Origin: Bacillus swezeyi
GTDB taxonomy: Bacteria; Bacillota; Bacilli; Bacillales; Bacillaceae
Direction of reading: 5' to 3'
DNA: 64,000 nt
NCBI RefSeq assembly: GCF_001969815.1
Contig: NZ_MRBK01000006.1
Span: forward strand, 310,001 to 374,000
Below the pieces are notes generated by a model. That model made no database searches, was not told where the DNA came from, and saw only the letters and a program-made list of their open reading frames with translations. Positions 8,284 to 17,118 of this stretch are shown here, piece by piece. Both the position numbers and the translations under genes were made by a program. The first letter of the stretch is position 1, and each line of letters starts with the position of its first letter.

Positions 8284-8433
8284 TTGTTTTACATATTTTT
8301 GATATTTTATATAATTGCAGTGTTGATTCTTAATTCTGTATACGGTTTAAGTAATGTAATATTGACTGTTTTATATGCGATATTTGTTGGTGCTCTAGTG
8401 ATTCATCGTATTGTTAAACGAAATAAAAAGTAA
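8284..8433 (+). CDS. Small two-helix membrane protein (49 aa)
   Basis: From a TTG at 8284 the frame encodes MFYIFLIFYIIAVLILNSVY and a second hydrophobic segment (VILTVLYAIFVGALVIHRIV), ending in the basic tail KRNKK. Two membrane helices with a positive C-terminus are clear. A weak CGAGG lies 2 bp upstream, and a better AAAGGGG lies 13 bp upstream; neither is ideal, so the start is uncertain. No family is recognised. Confidence 0.45.
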   Translation: MFYIFLIFYIIAVLILNSVYGLSNVILTVLYAIFVGALVIHRIVKRNKK

Positions 8434-8698
8434 AAGAACTCCCTACTGAAAAATGGGGGGAAGTGTAGTTCTGTAATTCGGTTGGAGAGGCATGTTGATC
8501 TTGAAGGTTATTTACAAAGAGTGAACGAAGGACGTGATCGAGGAAGTCTTTTAGAGAATTGTTTTGCTGTAAATAGCTCTTTTAGGACAGATGAGTTTCA
8601 TTTTTAGATCAGTTCAAAAAATAAGAGCGTCCCTTAAAAAGGGCAACACAGTAAATGCTTCAATCATGCCTATACAAAATAAAAATGGAGGAAGTCAT

Positions 8699-10018
8699 AT
8701 GCGGGAAAAAGCTGTAGTCATTGGTGGTGGGATCGCCGGTAAATTAGCTGCTAAAGCGCTGTCTCATTTTTTTCAGCAAATCATCATCGTAGAAGCGGAT
8801 CAAGAATATAAAGAAAAAGTTCCTAGAAAAAGAGTTCCTCAGAGTGACCACCCTCACGTTTTATTGAAAAGAGGAGAAGAAGCGATTGAGATGTTGTTTC
8901 CGGAGATCGTGTCTCAATTAATAGAAGATGGCAGTATCGTCACTAATTTTACAAAAGATCTGAAGTGGCACCATTTTGGTTATTGGAAAAAACGGTTTTC
9001 TGGAGAGTTTACCATGGTACAGCAAAGCCGGCCTATGCTTGAATGGCATTTGCAAAGACGGGTTGAGGAAGTTCCTCATATTACGACTCGATATGAAACA
9101 AAAACGGAACAGCTGTTAGTAAACAAGCATGACCATACCGTTCGAGGAGTCCGGGTGCGTTCCTTAAAGACGGGTCTCACAGAGGAACTGAATGCCAGTT
9201 TTGTAGTGGATGCCAGCGGTTCTGCCTCTAAGAGTATTGATTGGCTGCAAGCACTTGATGTAAAAGTGAAGGAAGAAAAAGTGAAGATTCAATTGTTTTA
9301 TGCAACACGTCTTTACTCCCTTAAAAAACAAGAATATCCCGAATGGCAAAACCTCCTTATATCACCGAGCTTTCCCGATAACCCTTACGGTGCCTATATT
9401 CAAACTCTTGAAGAAAACCGATTTTCTGTCACGTTCAGCGGTTATGCTAATGCACATGCACCACAAACAAATGAGGCGTTTATCTCATACGCAAAAAAAC
9501 TTCCTGTTCCTGATGTTTTTCAGTTTCTTGAGGGAGCAGAGCCTCTTTCCGATATTAAAATACATCGAGTTCCTTATCAATTGCGGCGCCGTTTTGATCA
9601 AGCGAAAAACGTTCCGGAAGGTTTCATAATCATTGGTGATGCTCATTGCCGTTTTGATCCTCTTTTCGGACAGGGCATTTCGGTTGCGGCGGTGCAAGCT
9701 TTAGAGCTGCAATCTTGCCTTTTTCAAACGAAGAGGACTGACAAGGGATTTGGTGAAAGATTTCATAAGAAGATTTCTAAGATTATCGACGTTCCTTGGG
9801 AAATGGCGACAACCGAGGCTCTTCGTCATCCCGATATTAAAGGGGAACGAACTTTTGTTCAGCCATACAAGCAGTGGTACTGCAAAAGGGTATATGAACT
9901 TTCAGCTTCTGATCCGGAAATATATATCCGATTAGTCAGAGTGATGAATCTTATCCGAGGCCCACTCCATCTGTTTCATCCAAAAGTATTATTTCCGATT
10001 ATCACCAATAAGCGGTAA
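8699..10018 (+). CDS. FAD-dependent monooxygenase/oxidoreductase
   Basis: The product has 439 residues. An N-terminal Rossmann FAD motif (VIGGGIAGKLAAKAL, about residues 7-21) is followed by the VEAD acidic end of the second strand. A C-terminal flavin-binding GD motif (IIGDAHCRFDPLFGQGISVA, near residue 320) closes the fold. This layout is that of the group A flavin monooxygenase / geranylgeranyl-reductase-like family. Members hydroxylate, epoxidise or reduce aromatic or isoprenoid substrates; which applies cannot be decided. The ATG at 8699 is preferred to an upstream start because TGGAGGAAG lies correctly ahead of it. It is monocistronic with a strong terminator. No biosynthetic partners are adjacent. 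Confidence 0.85.
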   Translation: MREKAVVIGGGIAGKLAAKALSHFFQQIIIVEADQEYKEKVPRKRVPQSDHPHVLLKRGEEAIEMLFPEIVSQLIEDGSIVTNFTKDLKWHHFGYWKKRFSGEFTMVQQSRPMLEWHLQRRVEEVPHITTRYETKTEQLLVNKHDHTVRGVRVRSLKTGLTEELNASFVVDASGSASKSIDWLQALDVKVKEEKVKIQLFYATRLYSLKKQEYPEWQNLLISPSFPDNPYGAYIQTLEENRFSVTFSGYANAHAPQTNEAFISYAKKLPVPDVFQFLEGAEPLSDIKIHRVPYQLRRRFDQAKNVPEGFIIIGDAHCRFDPLFGQGISVAAVQALELQSCLFQTKRTDKGFGERFHKKISKIIDVPWEMATTEALRHPDIKGERTFVQPYKQWYCKRVYELSASDPEIYIRLVRVMNLIRGPLHLFHPKVLFPIITNKR

Positions 10019-10056
10019 AAGGATGGAACGATGATGGATCTCTAAATACTTCAGTG

Positions 10057-10098
10057 AAAAAATCCATTTTGAAAAAAGATTGATCAAAATGGATTTTT
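10057..10098. terminator. Bidirectional terminator
   Basis: AAAAATCCATTTTGA pairs with TCAAAATGGATTTTT around about 10 bases. It has A- and T-runs on both sides and sits between the convergent oxidoreductase and alanine racemase genes. Confidence 0.85.
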
Positions 10099-10155
10099 CT
10101 CTCCGTATTGATCACATCACTTAGCATTCTTTTCGAAAAGGTCAGAAATAAAAAT

Positions 10156-11337
10156 CTACACGTATAATACCGGAGCGGACACCTTCAAAATCTCGCCGTC
10201 TCTTATAAAAATACGGGGGACGCGGCGGCTTATTGTAGATACAACTTCATAGTTAATCGTATCAAGCATTTCGGCAACTTCATCAACGGAAATCTCAGCT
10301 CCTTTTTGCCGGCCGTAAATCACGACTTCTTCTCCTTGTTTACCTTCACTCTCTCCTAAACTAACCATTATCATATCCATTGTCACTCTTCCCGCCACCG
10401 GCACCCGTTTTCCGCGATGAAGAACAAACCCGCGATTGGACAGTTCACGGGAATAACCATCAGCATAGCCGACCGGGAGTGTAGCAATGACTTCCTCGGG
10501 GTCCGCGATGTATGTTGCACCATAACTGATAGTTCGGGGTTCTGTCCGCATGGTTTTCACATAAGCTATACGCGCTTTTAAACTTAATGCAGGTGCAAGC
10601 TTAACGAGATTTAGCTGCTTTATATATGCTGAAGGATATAACCCATACATACCTATCCCTAAACGAATCATATCAGCGCTAAATTCCGGGAAAGCGATAG
10701 CTGCAGCCGTGTTATTCATATGCACGGTGGGCAGTTCAATGCCTTGATCTTTTAGAAAGCGAAGAAAACTGATAAACTTATCGTGCTGCAGTCTGGTTAG
10801 TGTAGTATCTGGTTCATCAGCTGTTGAAAAATGTGTAAAGATTCCTTCCCATCTAAGGAATTTGCTTGCCGTTAGTGCTTTTACTATTTCTAAAAGCTTT
10901 TCTTTTGTCCGTACACCTAACCGTCCCATACCAGTATCTACATTAATATGGATAGCCAACCGGTCAGTCTCCGCTTCTTTTTCCAATATCTCGGTCGCTT
11001 CTTTAATCCAATCAACCTGAAATGCTGATAACGTTATTTTCCAAGCTGCTGACTCTTTCACACATCTAAGGGGTGTAAAGCCAAGCACAAGGATAGGTGC
11101 TGTAATCCCCGCTTTTCGTAAAACGATTCCTTCCTCCACGCTGGCAACAGCGAGCTCACTCGCCCCATGTTCCAGTGCATGGCGCGCCACTTCTACAGAC
11201 CCGTGACCATAAGCGTTCGCTTTTACGACAGCCATAATTTTACTCTTGTTTGGAATATGGTGGCGGATCGCTCGTAAATTTTTTTTGATGGCATCAAGAT
11301 CGACTTCTACCCAAACTTCTCGGCAAAGCTTTTTCAT
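10156..11337 (-). CDS. yncD: Alanine racemase (second, YncD-type)
   Basis: This PLP enzyme of about 393 residues interconverts L- and D-alanine for peptidoglycan. The cofactor lysine lies in MAVVKANAYGHG (about residues 36-47), and the catalytic tyrosine in TISYGATYIA (about residue 270). The alpha/beta barrel and the C-terminal beta domain (RGKRVPVAGRVTMDMIMV) are complete. The ATG at 11337 follows GGAAGGAAG; the TTG one codon upstream is less likely. In B. subtilis, yncD lies in the same general neighbourhood as thyA and lexA, and this window keeps that trend. YncD-type enzymes are linked with sporulation; dal is the vegetative one. Confidence 0.92.
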   Translation of the reverse strand: MKKLCREVWVEVDLDAIKKNLRAIRHHIPNKSKIMAVVKANAYGHGSVEVARHALEHGASELAVASVEEGIVLRKAGITAPILVLGFTPLRCVKESAAWKITLSAFQVDWIKEATEILEKEAETDRLAIHINVDTGMGRLGVRTKEKLLEIVKALTASKFLRWEGIFTHFSTADEPDTTLTRLQHDKFISFLRFLKDQGIELPTVHMNNTAAAIAFPEFSADMIRLGIGMYGLYPSAYIKQLNLVKLAPALSLKARIAYVKTMRTEPRTISYGATYIADPEEVIATLPVGYADGYSRELSNRGFVLHRGKRVPVAGRVTMDMIMVSLGESEGKQGEEVVIYGRQKGAEISVDEVAEMLDTINYEVVSTISRRVPRIFIRDGEILKVSAPVLYV

Positions 11338-11550
11338 CAACGCTTCCTTCCTTCTTATAGAGTAGTATCAACCGGATTGAGCCGTTCGATAAATTCCCTC
11401 ACATCAATGGTTGGATGCTTTCCATCTCATTTTTATTCAACTTTAACTGAAATCATTCAACAGTAAACCTCAGTTCTTTCGTTTAAGTTCAATTTTTCAC
11501 AATCCTGCACCGACATTCTTTGCACTAAATGACTCAATTCAAAAGGGCAC

Positions 11551-11740
11551 TTACTCAAGAAGTGCGCCCTTAGCAGAATAGGTTATATTTTTATGTCCGA
11601 GTATTTCTTGAATCAATTTTTTTATGCTTTGCTCGAGATTCTAAAAGAACAGCATGTGTGTCACGGAAACCATGAACAGGCATTCTGTCCAAACCGGCTT
11701 TATCTAATATTCTGTTCAAAGGATTGGCAATGGCTCTCCT
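11551..11740 (-). pseudogene. Tyrosine recombinase (phage integrase) C-terminal remnant
   Basis: Minus-strand translation gives RAIANPLNRILDKAGLDRMP, then VHGFRDTHAVLLE, with the HxxR box of tyrosine recombinases. A frame change is followed by LIQEILGHKNIT, the LGH box, and a stop at 11551. The active-site tyrosine that should follow is not recognisable, and the catalytic N-terminal half is gone. It marks a vanished integrative element. The inverted repeat AAGGGCACTT / AAGTGCGCCCTT overlaps its end (11543-11571). Confidence 0.65.
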
Positions 11741-12093
11741 TTTTTTCTACAGAAAACCAAATATAGATCTTTTTATTAGAGTTTTTGACCTTTAAGGAGC
11801 TCTTTAGCTCATGAGTTCTTTCATAAACTAGAAGGGGTATACATCGTAAACATCAGACTCAACATGCTTTTGACCAGTTTTGATTAACGTATGCTTAGTG
11901 CCGCTATTTGATTGTTGGCTGGCCTTTAAAGCTTCTGGCGAGATCTTTATCAGTCGCCATGTAGCTGTCCTCTTGAGTAAGCTCTTCAACTTTTCAAGGA
12001 GAAAATACGATGAAATCGTTGCATTTTAATCTATAATGAAAGAACAAGTTGCCTTAGTTAAGGAAAAGGGTAGTTCAAGGAGAATAGACTGAT
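11741..12093. other. Decayed accessory DNA
   Basis: No intact gene is visible. On the minus strand a stretch near 11935-11995 reads EDSYMATDKDLARSFKGQP before a stop, which faintly recalls the C-terminal domains of LXG-type toxins. The match is too short to call. Confidence 0.3.
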
Positions 12094-12504
12094 ATGAACT
12101 TTAGAAAAGAATTGAAGGTTATAGAAATCCCTAAATGGGGAGGATATTTGCGCAAATCGTGGGAAAATATATTCGCAAATCACTTATCAAAAGAAGATAA
12201 AGAGAAGATTAATTTAGACCATTTTTTATGGCATTTATGTAGTTGGGATGCTGTAAATTGCGTTATTGAAGGAGAAGCTATAAAACTTTTCAATCAACAC
12301 AAAAAGAGAAAATGTACGATTTTTTATCAGTATATAGATGAAGCATATTTGGTGGAAAACGCTAAAAATTTAAGGATTCAAGATTTGCCGTACGACCCTT
12401 TACATATGTTTTATGGCGATATTTATGTAATGGATTGGGAACAAAAATGGACATTTATTATGACTCATGAAGAAAAATGTGGACCTTATTTTATTAGTCA
12501 TTAA
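12094..12504 (+). CDS. DUF4275-like protein
   Basis: The product is a soluble protein of 136 residues with no signal peptide or membrane helix. The pattern WGGYLRKSWENIFANHLSKE, FLWHLCSWD, KRKCTIFYQYIDEAYLVENA and a WTFIMTHEEKCGPYF end matches my memory of the DUF4275 family of Firmicutes, which has no established function. Proteins of this size beside decayed toxin and integrase fragments are often immunity proteins; the remnants just upstream on the other strand make that worth testing, but it is inference. The ATG at 12094 has AAGGAG 11 bp upstream. Confidence 0.7.
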   Translation: MNFRKELKVIEIPKWGGYLRKSWENIFANHLSKEDKEKINLDHFLWHLCSWDAVNCVIEGEAIKLFNQHKKRKCTIFYQYIDEAYLVENAKNLRIQDLPYDPLHMFYGDIYVMDWEQKWTFIMTHEEKCGPYFISH

Positions 12505-12752
12505 TATTACTTGGGAACGATCTTACTTATTTATCACTTGAAACAAAACTCGCCTTTATAAGAATAGCAAATCTTGAAACTCAAATACAATACTAATTAA
12601 AAAACGAATGAGGATAAATATATCATATTGAAGGTTGGAAAGATATTTAACCATATGGGTCTTTTAGGTGCGGGATTGGCCGGAAGCATATTTTTTGTTG
12701 CTGGTTCCGACCAATAATTCTTTCCTTATTAATGCGCGTACGTAGCAGCGGT

Positions 12753-13409
12753 CTAACGCCGACGAATGTTAGCTTTGACGGCGTCTCGGATCGGGGTGGA
12801 TCCGGTATTGAGTTCGAGAATCTGCTGGCCGATGCGGGGTTCGTGAAGCAACTCGGCGAGAGTTTCAGCGACATCGGCGCGAGCTATCTGGTCGTGGAAC
12901 TCGGCTGGCCCGAGTGAAACGGTGCCAGTTCCGGGATCGTCGACAAGCAATGACGGACGAAGAATTAGCCAATCTAGATCGCTGCGACTAAGCGCGATGT
13001 CTGCTTTTTTCTTCACAGCAAAGTAATACTCGACCTCGTCGCCGAGGTAACGCTCCCGCCAAGACTCTGGGAGTACCGAAACAAGCGCGAAACGGTTGAT
13101 TCCTGCTCGGCGAGCCGCCTCGATCGCTTTCGTGACGCCGTCGCCATCGATCGCCTTTGTGACCTCCATCTTGCCGCCGTTGGACCCTGCGCTGAACACG
13201 ATGGCGTCAACGTTGCCGAAGGCCGCCGCTAGCTCTTCCACGGACATGGTGGCGAGATCCCCGACTACCGCATTGACGCCTCGCGCTGCAAGGTCTGCCC
13301 GCTGTTCATCCCGGCGCACGAGCCCGTGAACGGTATCTCCCTTGGAGACGAGCTTCTGCGCAAGCAGACCGCCGATGTTGCCCGTGATCCCAATGATGAA
13401 TACATCCAT
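12753..13409 (-). CDS. NAD(P)-binding SDR/NmrA-like oxidoreductase, GC-rich
   Basis: The product has 218 residues. The atypical-SDR cofactor motif IGITGNIGGLLAQKL is at residues 5-19, followed by HGLVRRDEQ and VVGDLATMSVEEL, and FALVSVLPES/YYFAVKKKAD in place of the classical YxxxK site. Relatives (YwnB/YhfK type) are NAD(P)H-binding sensors or reductases with poorly known substrates. The ATG at 13409 begins MDVFIIG; a longer in-frame extension to 13847 lacks domain similarity. The gene and about 280 bp upstream are strongly GC-rich, unlike the AT-rich neighbours, and a decayed IS element follows, so recent transfer is likely. No good ribosome binding site is visible. Confidence 0.8.
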   Translation of the reverse strand: MDVFIIGITGNIGGLLAQKLVSKGDTVHGLVRRDEQRADLAARGVNAVVGDLATMSVEELAAAFGNVDAIVFSAGSNGGKMEVTKAIDGDGVTKAIEAARRAGINRFALVSVLPESWRERYLGDEVEYYFAVKKKADIALSRSDLDWLILRPSLLVDDPGTGTVSLGPAEFHDQIARADVAETLAELLHEPRIGQQILELNTGSTPIRDAVKANIRRR

Positions 13410-13776
13410 CTTGAAAGCTCCGCTCGTTTCCGCACGTTGAGGCGATTGCAAGCTTCCCCGCCCCGGATGCGCCTGTCGTAAGCCTCCCACATCTCGATCG
13501 CCACCAACATTCCGCATAAACGACCCTCCAGATGCCAGGCGCAAAAAGGTTCCCAAGTGCCCGTAAGCCGGCCTCTCACCGGGACACCCGAACCTCGCCG
13601 CGTGTGCCACATCGCGGCGCATGAATCCGGACCGACCGGATTCCCGTAAGACCCGCCCGCGAAAATGCCCGGTGAAGTCGGCCATTTCCTCCAACGTCTT
13701 GAAAAAAATATTCTTTTTCTTCTTCACCTTCAAATACTCCTTTACCGCCTTGCGGTTTGATTTGCATTTACTATTC

Positions 13777-13842
13777 CAAAAGAAGCCTCTCCTTAGCAAA
13801 ATGGAAGTGTCGAGCAACCATCTAAAAGGAGGGCTTCTTTTG
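13777..13842 (+). promoter_or_regulatory. Inverted repeat hiding the transposase ribosome binding site
   Basis: CAAAAGAAGCCTCTCCTTAG (13777-13796) is nearly complementary to the segment 13822-13842, which holds AAAGGAGGG and the TTG start of the transposase. Transcripts entering from outside would fold and block translation, a known way for insertion sequences to avoid impinging transcription. Confidence 0.5.
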
Positions 13843-14740
13843 TACATTCAATATACCATGGACCAACTCTGTCTGCCAATGGATTTGGAAGAGGATATTC
13901 CAGAAAATTACTTTGTTCGTGTTGTGAACGAGGCCGTGAATCGGATCGACGACCAGATTTTTGCAGCTGCCTACAAAGGCGGGGGCCGCAACAGCTACCA
14001 CCCCAAAATGCTTACGAATCGGAGCGAATGAAAGGCGTGTTGGAAACGATTTTCACGATGGTTCTGCAATTTCTGGTAGAAGAGAAGTACGTCCAGCTTG
14101 AGCATTACTTCCTCGACGGCACCAAGATCGAAGCAAATGCGAACCGCTACACGTTTGTTTGGGGAAAAGCTGTAGTCCAGTACAAAGCAAAGCTGCAAGA
14201 AAAAGTACATACCCTGTTTGAGGCGATTGAGGAAGCCGAAAGGCAAGAGAATGCGGAATAAGGCGGGCTGATCTCACAGAACTTGGCGAAGCAGCGGGTA
14301 CGAGTTCTTCGCAAGGACCTCCTCCCCCACCTGCAAAGGTATGAGTCCCAACTGGAACCGAAAGCTTGTATTTTACAAAAAGAGTAGGACCAAGACCGAA
14401 AGCGGTTATGAGGTTACCAAACGGCATTACCAGAGTGAAAGTTGTAAGGTGATGCCCGCTCAAAGCTTCGTGCACGAGAGCAGCCGGAAACCGTAAAATT
14501 CAGGTTAGTCTGCCGCACCTGAAATATAAGGCAAAAGCTGTCCAGTGAAGAAGGGTACCTCTTGAGTGTCCAGCGGATGTACGAGCCGGAAAGTGTATTT
14601 GGACAAATCAAAAACAACAGAGGGTTCCGGCGCTTCCTGCTTCAATGCTTACAAAAAGTAAGTTTAGAGGTCGGGTGGCTTTCACTTGCCCACAATCTGA
14701 CGAAAAAGCTACTTATGGGACAGTCTCTTTCAGCTAGCTC
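13840..14740 (+). pseudogene. IS1182-family transposase, decayed
   Basis: Starting at TTG 13840, the frame reads ...YTMDQLCLPMDLEEDIPENY, FVRVVNEAVNRIDDQIFAAA and YKGGGRNSYHPKML, the IS1182-type N-terminus. About 50 codons are then lost, and the sequence resumes with RMKGVLETIFTMVLQFLVEE and YFLDGTKIEANANRYTFVWG, which holds the DDE-domain Asp. A stop at 14261 and several frame changes follow. The C-terminal ESVFGQIKNNRGFRRFLL and VGWLSLAHNLTKKL appears in another frame. The element is clearly dead. Its terminal repeats could not be defined. Confidence 0.8.
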
Positions 14741-14833
14741 ACAGAAAGAAACCAAATTAACTCCGTTTACGTCTGTTTATTTCAGCGGAGTCAACCAATT
14801 AAGAATAACTTATGATTTTTTTGGAGGTTTTCT

Positions 14834-15160
14834 ATGAAAAGCATTCTTTTAACCACCCAATTAGGCATTTCTGTAATTGGTTTTATGTTTTTGGTGCTTG
14901 TTAATTGGTATCAAGGGAGTGAACTGGTATCTGATATTTTCGAATGGAAATATACAGCTAAATTTTCGGAATTTTTCAATGGTGGTGAACTTATTACAAG
15001 TTCAGATCAAATATCTCAACTCGACTTCTTTATATATTCTGCAAAACATCATCCATTAACTACTGGATCAATGTTTGCTGCATTTCTTTATGTACTTCTA
15101 TCATTCTTTTTTCTTGTTCAATCGTTTAAAAAAGATAAGGTGCAAAGAAATCAGATATAA
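14834..15160 (+). CDS. YjdJ-like membrane protein (DUF4306)
   Basis: The product has 108 residues with two hydrophobic segments (about residues 5-25 and 76-97). They flank an extracytoplasmic loop with WYQGSELVSDIFEWKYTAKF and SSDQISQLDFFIYSAKHHP, which recalls B. subtilis YjdJ (DUF4306). The family's function is unknown. TTTGGAGG lies 6 bp ahead of the ATG. It directly follows the dead transposase, so a promoter may lie in the IS right end. A large hairpin about 10 bp downstream probably terminates it. Confidence 0.75.
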   Translation: MKSILLTTQLGISVIGFMFLVLVNWYQGSELVSDIFEWKYTAKFSEFFNGGELITSSDQISQLDFFIYSAKHHPLTTGSMFAAFLYVLLSFFFLVQSFKKDKVQRNQI

Positions 15161-15171
15161 AAAAACAAGAA

Positions 15172-15235
15172 AGCAGTGCTAGCAGCAGTCATATCGTAAT
15201 GAAAGAAATTTGCTAGCAAAGGAAACTGCTCTTTT
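15172..15235 (+). terminator. Long-loop hairpin terminator
   Basis: AGCAGT-GCTAGC pairs with GCTAGC...ACTGCT, with an internal bulge on the 3' side, followed by CTTTTT. It lies just after the YjdJ-like gene. Confidence 0.6.
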
Positions 15236-15686
15236 TCCTTTTCCTCTATAAATCCGAAGAATGAACCAAATGTACATTTTGATAAGAAAGTTTAAAAAGC
15301 TATTACGAAAAAAATCTTTCAGCATCTTTTCCTGTTAAACTGGGCTTTAAATCTCAGCGTAAAAATGATGGACGACATCGCAAGCCTACTCTGCACCATA
15401 GCCTAATTGATTGTGGAGAATGAACGGATGAAGGTAGGCATTGATTCTTTGCTCAAGAGCTGACTCAGTTCCAGGCGCCATCATTTGATTGTTTTTCACA
15501 CAATGCGCCTGTATTATAGAGGATAAAGGCAGCCTTTAGATTGCCGTGTGTTTTGATATGCATGAAAAAAAGAAGTGGGTATATATTTACCTGAGTACAG
15601 CTTTATTCTAATTAAGGAAACTTGCTGATGTTGGATGATAAGAGCTCTTAAGTGAAAGAATTTAGTATCAAAGGAGAATAAGGGTC
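15236..15686. other. Intergenic stretch without a supported gene
   Basis: No convincing coding frame, RNA fold or repeat was found. The methyltransferase promoter must lie in its right part. Confidence 0.5.
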
Positions 15687-16283
15687 ATGAATTTTTGGAA
15701 TAACCGTTTTCAAGGTGAGGATTATGTATATGGAACTGAACCGAATATATTTTTATCAGATTCTCAGAAAAAACTTCAATTATCAGGCAGCGCTTTAGCA
15801 ATTGCAGAAGGTGAAGGACGTAATGCAGTTTTTTTGGCGGAACAAGGAATGAACGTAACTTCATGGGATTATGCGGAATCCGGCTTGAGAAAAACGAAAA
15901 AGCTTGCTGAAGCCCGAGATGTAGTAGTTAAAACTGAACTTACTGATTTAAATGAAGTGTCATGGAAAAAAGATCAGTGGGACGAGGTTGTATGTATTTT
16001 TGGACATTTCCCAAAAGAATTACGCCAAAAAACACTTCTGGGAATTAAAGAGGCAGTAAAACCAGGTGGATTTTTTGTTACAGAGGTATATTCAACTCAT
16101 CAAATTCCCTATAAAAGTGGCGGGCCGCAAGATTCGGAACTTTTATATACTCCGGAAGAGTTTTTACAAACTTACTCAGATTGGCGGATTGTTCACTTTT
16201 TCATGGGCGAAGTAGTTCGTCATGAAGGGGATTTCCATAATGGCTTGTCTCATGTCATTCAATTTATAGGACAAAAACGATAA
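15687..16283 (+). CDS. Class I SAM-dependent methyltransferase (TehB-like)
   Basis: The product has 198 residues. SAM motif I is ALAIAEGEGRNAVFLAEQG (about residues 36-54), with an acidic second strand (VTSWDYAESGLRKTKKLA) and a motif IV-like WDEVVCIFGHFPKELR. The N-terminal FWNNRFQGEDYVYGTEPNIF is typical of the TehB/thiopurine-methyltransferase-like group, which methylates small toxic compounds or acts on unknown substrates. It is a free-standing cytoplasmic enzyme. AAAGGAGAA precedes the ATG. No resistance genes flank it, so the substrate is open. Confidence 0.85.
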   Translation: MNFWNNRFQGEDYVYGTEPNIFLSDSQKKLQLSGSALAIAEGEGRNAVFLAEQGMNVTSWDYAESGLRKTKKLAEARDVVVKTELTDLNEVSWKKDQWDEVVCIFGHFPKELRQKTLLGIKEAVKPGGFFVTEVYSTHQIPYKSGGPQDSELLYTPEEFLQTYSDWRIVHFFMGEVVRHEGDFHNGLSHVIQFIGQKR

Positions 16284-16590
16284 ATACTAATGCAAAAATC
16301 AAAAAGCAACACACAAATAATTAGGGGCTTTGAATACTTATACTTTCTAAGGAGATGCATGGAGGGTCTTTGGAATTAAACTCTAAAGTATTCTCCTTCG
16401 CTCATAACGAATAGGCGTAATAGAGAATGATGATGTTTTCGGTTCGGATTTACTGAATGGTTCTTTTATGTAAATCATAAGAAATACCCCTGCCTTTAAA
16501 ACTAAGTAAGTTCATCGTTTTCCCTATTGTGGAAAAACTTCAGTTATATATCCGATTGAAAATACGACACGAATAATCGCTTTCTCAAAA
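16284..16590. other. Intergenic stretch without a supported gene
   Basis: No coding frame was found. It contains the 3' flank of the 30-aa peptide gene; no clear terminator was seen for either neighbour. Confidence 0.45.
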
Positions 16591-16683
16591 TCAATTAGAT
16601 TTTTGTTTTTTAAACGCTCTTACAATCGCATATACAATACCGATTATAATTAAAGTAGAAACTATTGCAGGTCCTAAGGGCAT
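16591..16683 (-). CDS. 30-aa hydrophobic membrane peptide
   Basis: The ATG at 16683 has a perfect GGAGG 7 bp ahead and encodes MPLGPAIVSTLIIIGIVYAI followed by VRAFKKQKSN. This is one membrane helix with a Lys-rich C-terminal tail and no charged residue before it. It has its own promoter (TTTACA, 16 bp, TAAAAT). Short peptides of this shape include type I toxins, holin-like proteins and accessory subunits. No antisense RNA was identified, so the class is undecided. The strong ribosome binding site argues that it is translated. Confidence 0.65.
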   Translation of the reverse strand: MPLGPAIVSTLIIIGIVYAIVRAFKKQKSN

Positions 16684-16721
16684 TTCAAAACCTCCTGCAC
16701 GAAAAATTTCCTTTTCAGGTA

Positions 16722-17118
16722 TTATTTTAAAACATTTAACACAAATGTAAACCCGTTCATCACCTTTATTTCAATCTTCCATCCATCATACGGAGACATC
16801 TTTCCATCCACCATTCCTTCAAACCTACTTTTTCTACGAAGATATTTCTTTCCTCCCATCCGTTCATAAAAACCAAGCCCGGATTTATTTCTTGCCTTTA
16901 AAATGCTTGCCAATAGCAGAATAATTCTCCATCAAATTTTTGTTAATAATAGTGCTTTTGCCTGAAGTAAAGTCTGCCATTTTTTCTGAATCATTGATTG
17001 CAATACTCATCATCTAAAAAATTGAGCCGCTTTTGTTCAGCCGCTCATACGATAATCCGTCCAAATAATCGTCATGTACTATACCGCGGTAAGCAGTCTT
17101 CCAACCGTCACCATAAAC
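16722..17118 (-). pseudogene. GNAT acetyltransferase remnants
   Basis: The minus strand at about 17118-17014 encodes VYGDGWKTAYRGIVHDDYLD and GLSYERLNKSGSIF, matching the N-terminal substrate region of GNAT enzymes (W.T.Y.GI...YLD.LS.E). A later frame (about 16890-16722) encodes NKSGLGFYERMGGKKYLRR, the typical N..a..FYE.lGG end of the fold. The acetyl-CoA loop between them is missing or scrambled, so the gene is dead. Confidence 0.6.
16724..16751 (-). promoter_or_regulatory. SigA-type promoter of the 30-aa peptide gene
   Basis: On the minus strand TTTACA (16751-16746), a 16-bp spacer and TAAAAT (16729-16724) place the start about 33 bp before the ATG. The promoter lies inside the end of a dead acetyltransferase gene. 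Confidence 0.5.

Noticed and set aside
8482-8604. Open frame reading LERHVDLEGYLQRVNEGRDR before the FAD oxidoreductase
   Set aside because: Coding-like but without a start or family match; may be a gene scrap, not enough to annotate.
13410-13847. N-terminal extension of the SDR gene
   Set aside because: GC-rich DNA keeps many frames open; the extension lacks domain similarity, and the Rossmann motif starts right after ATG 13409.
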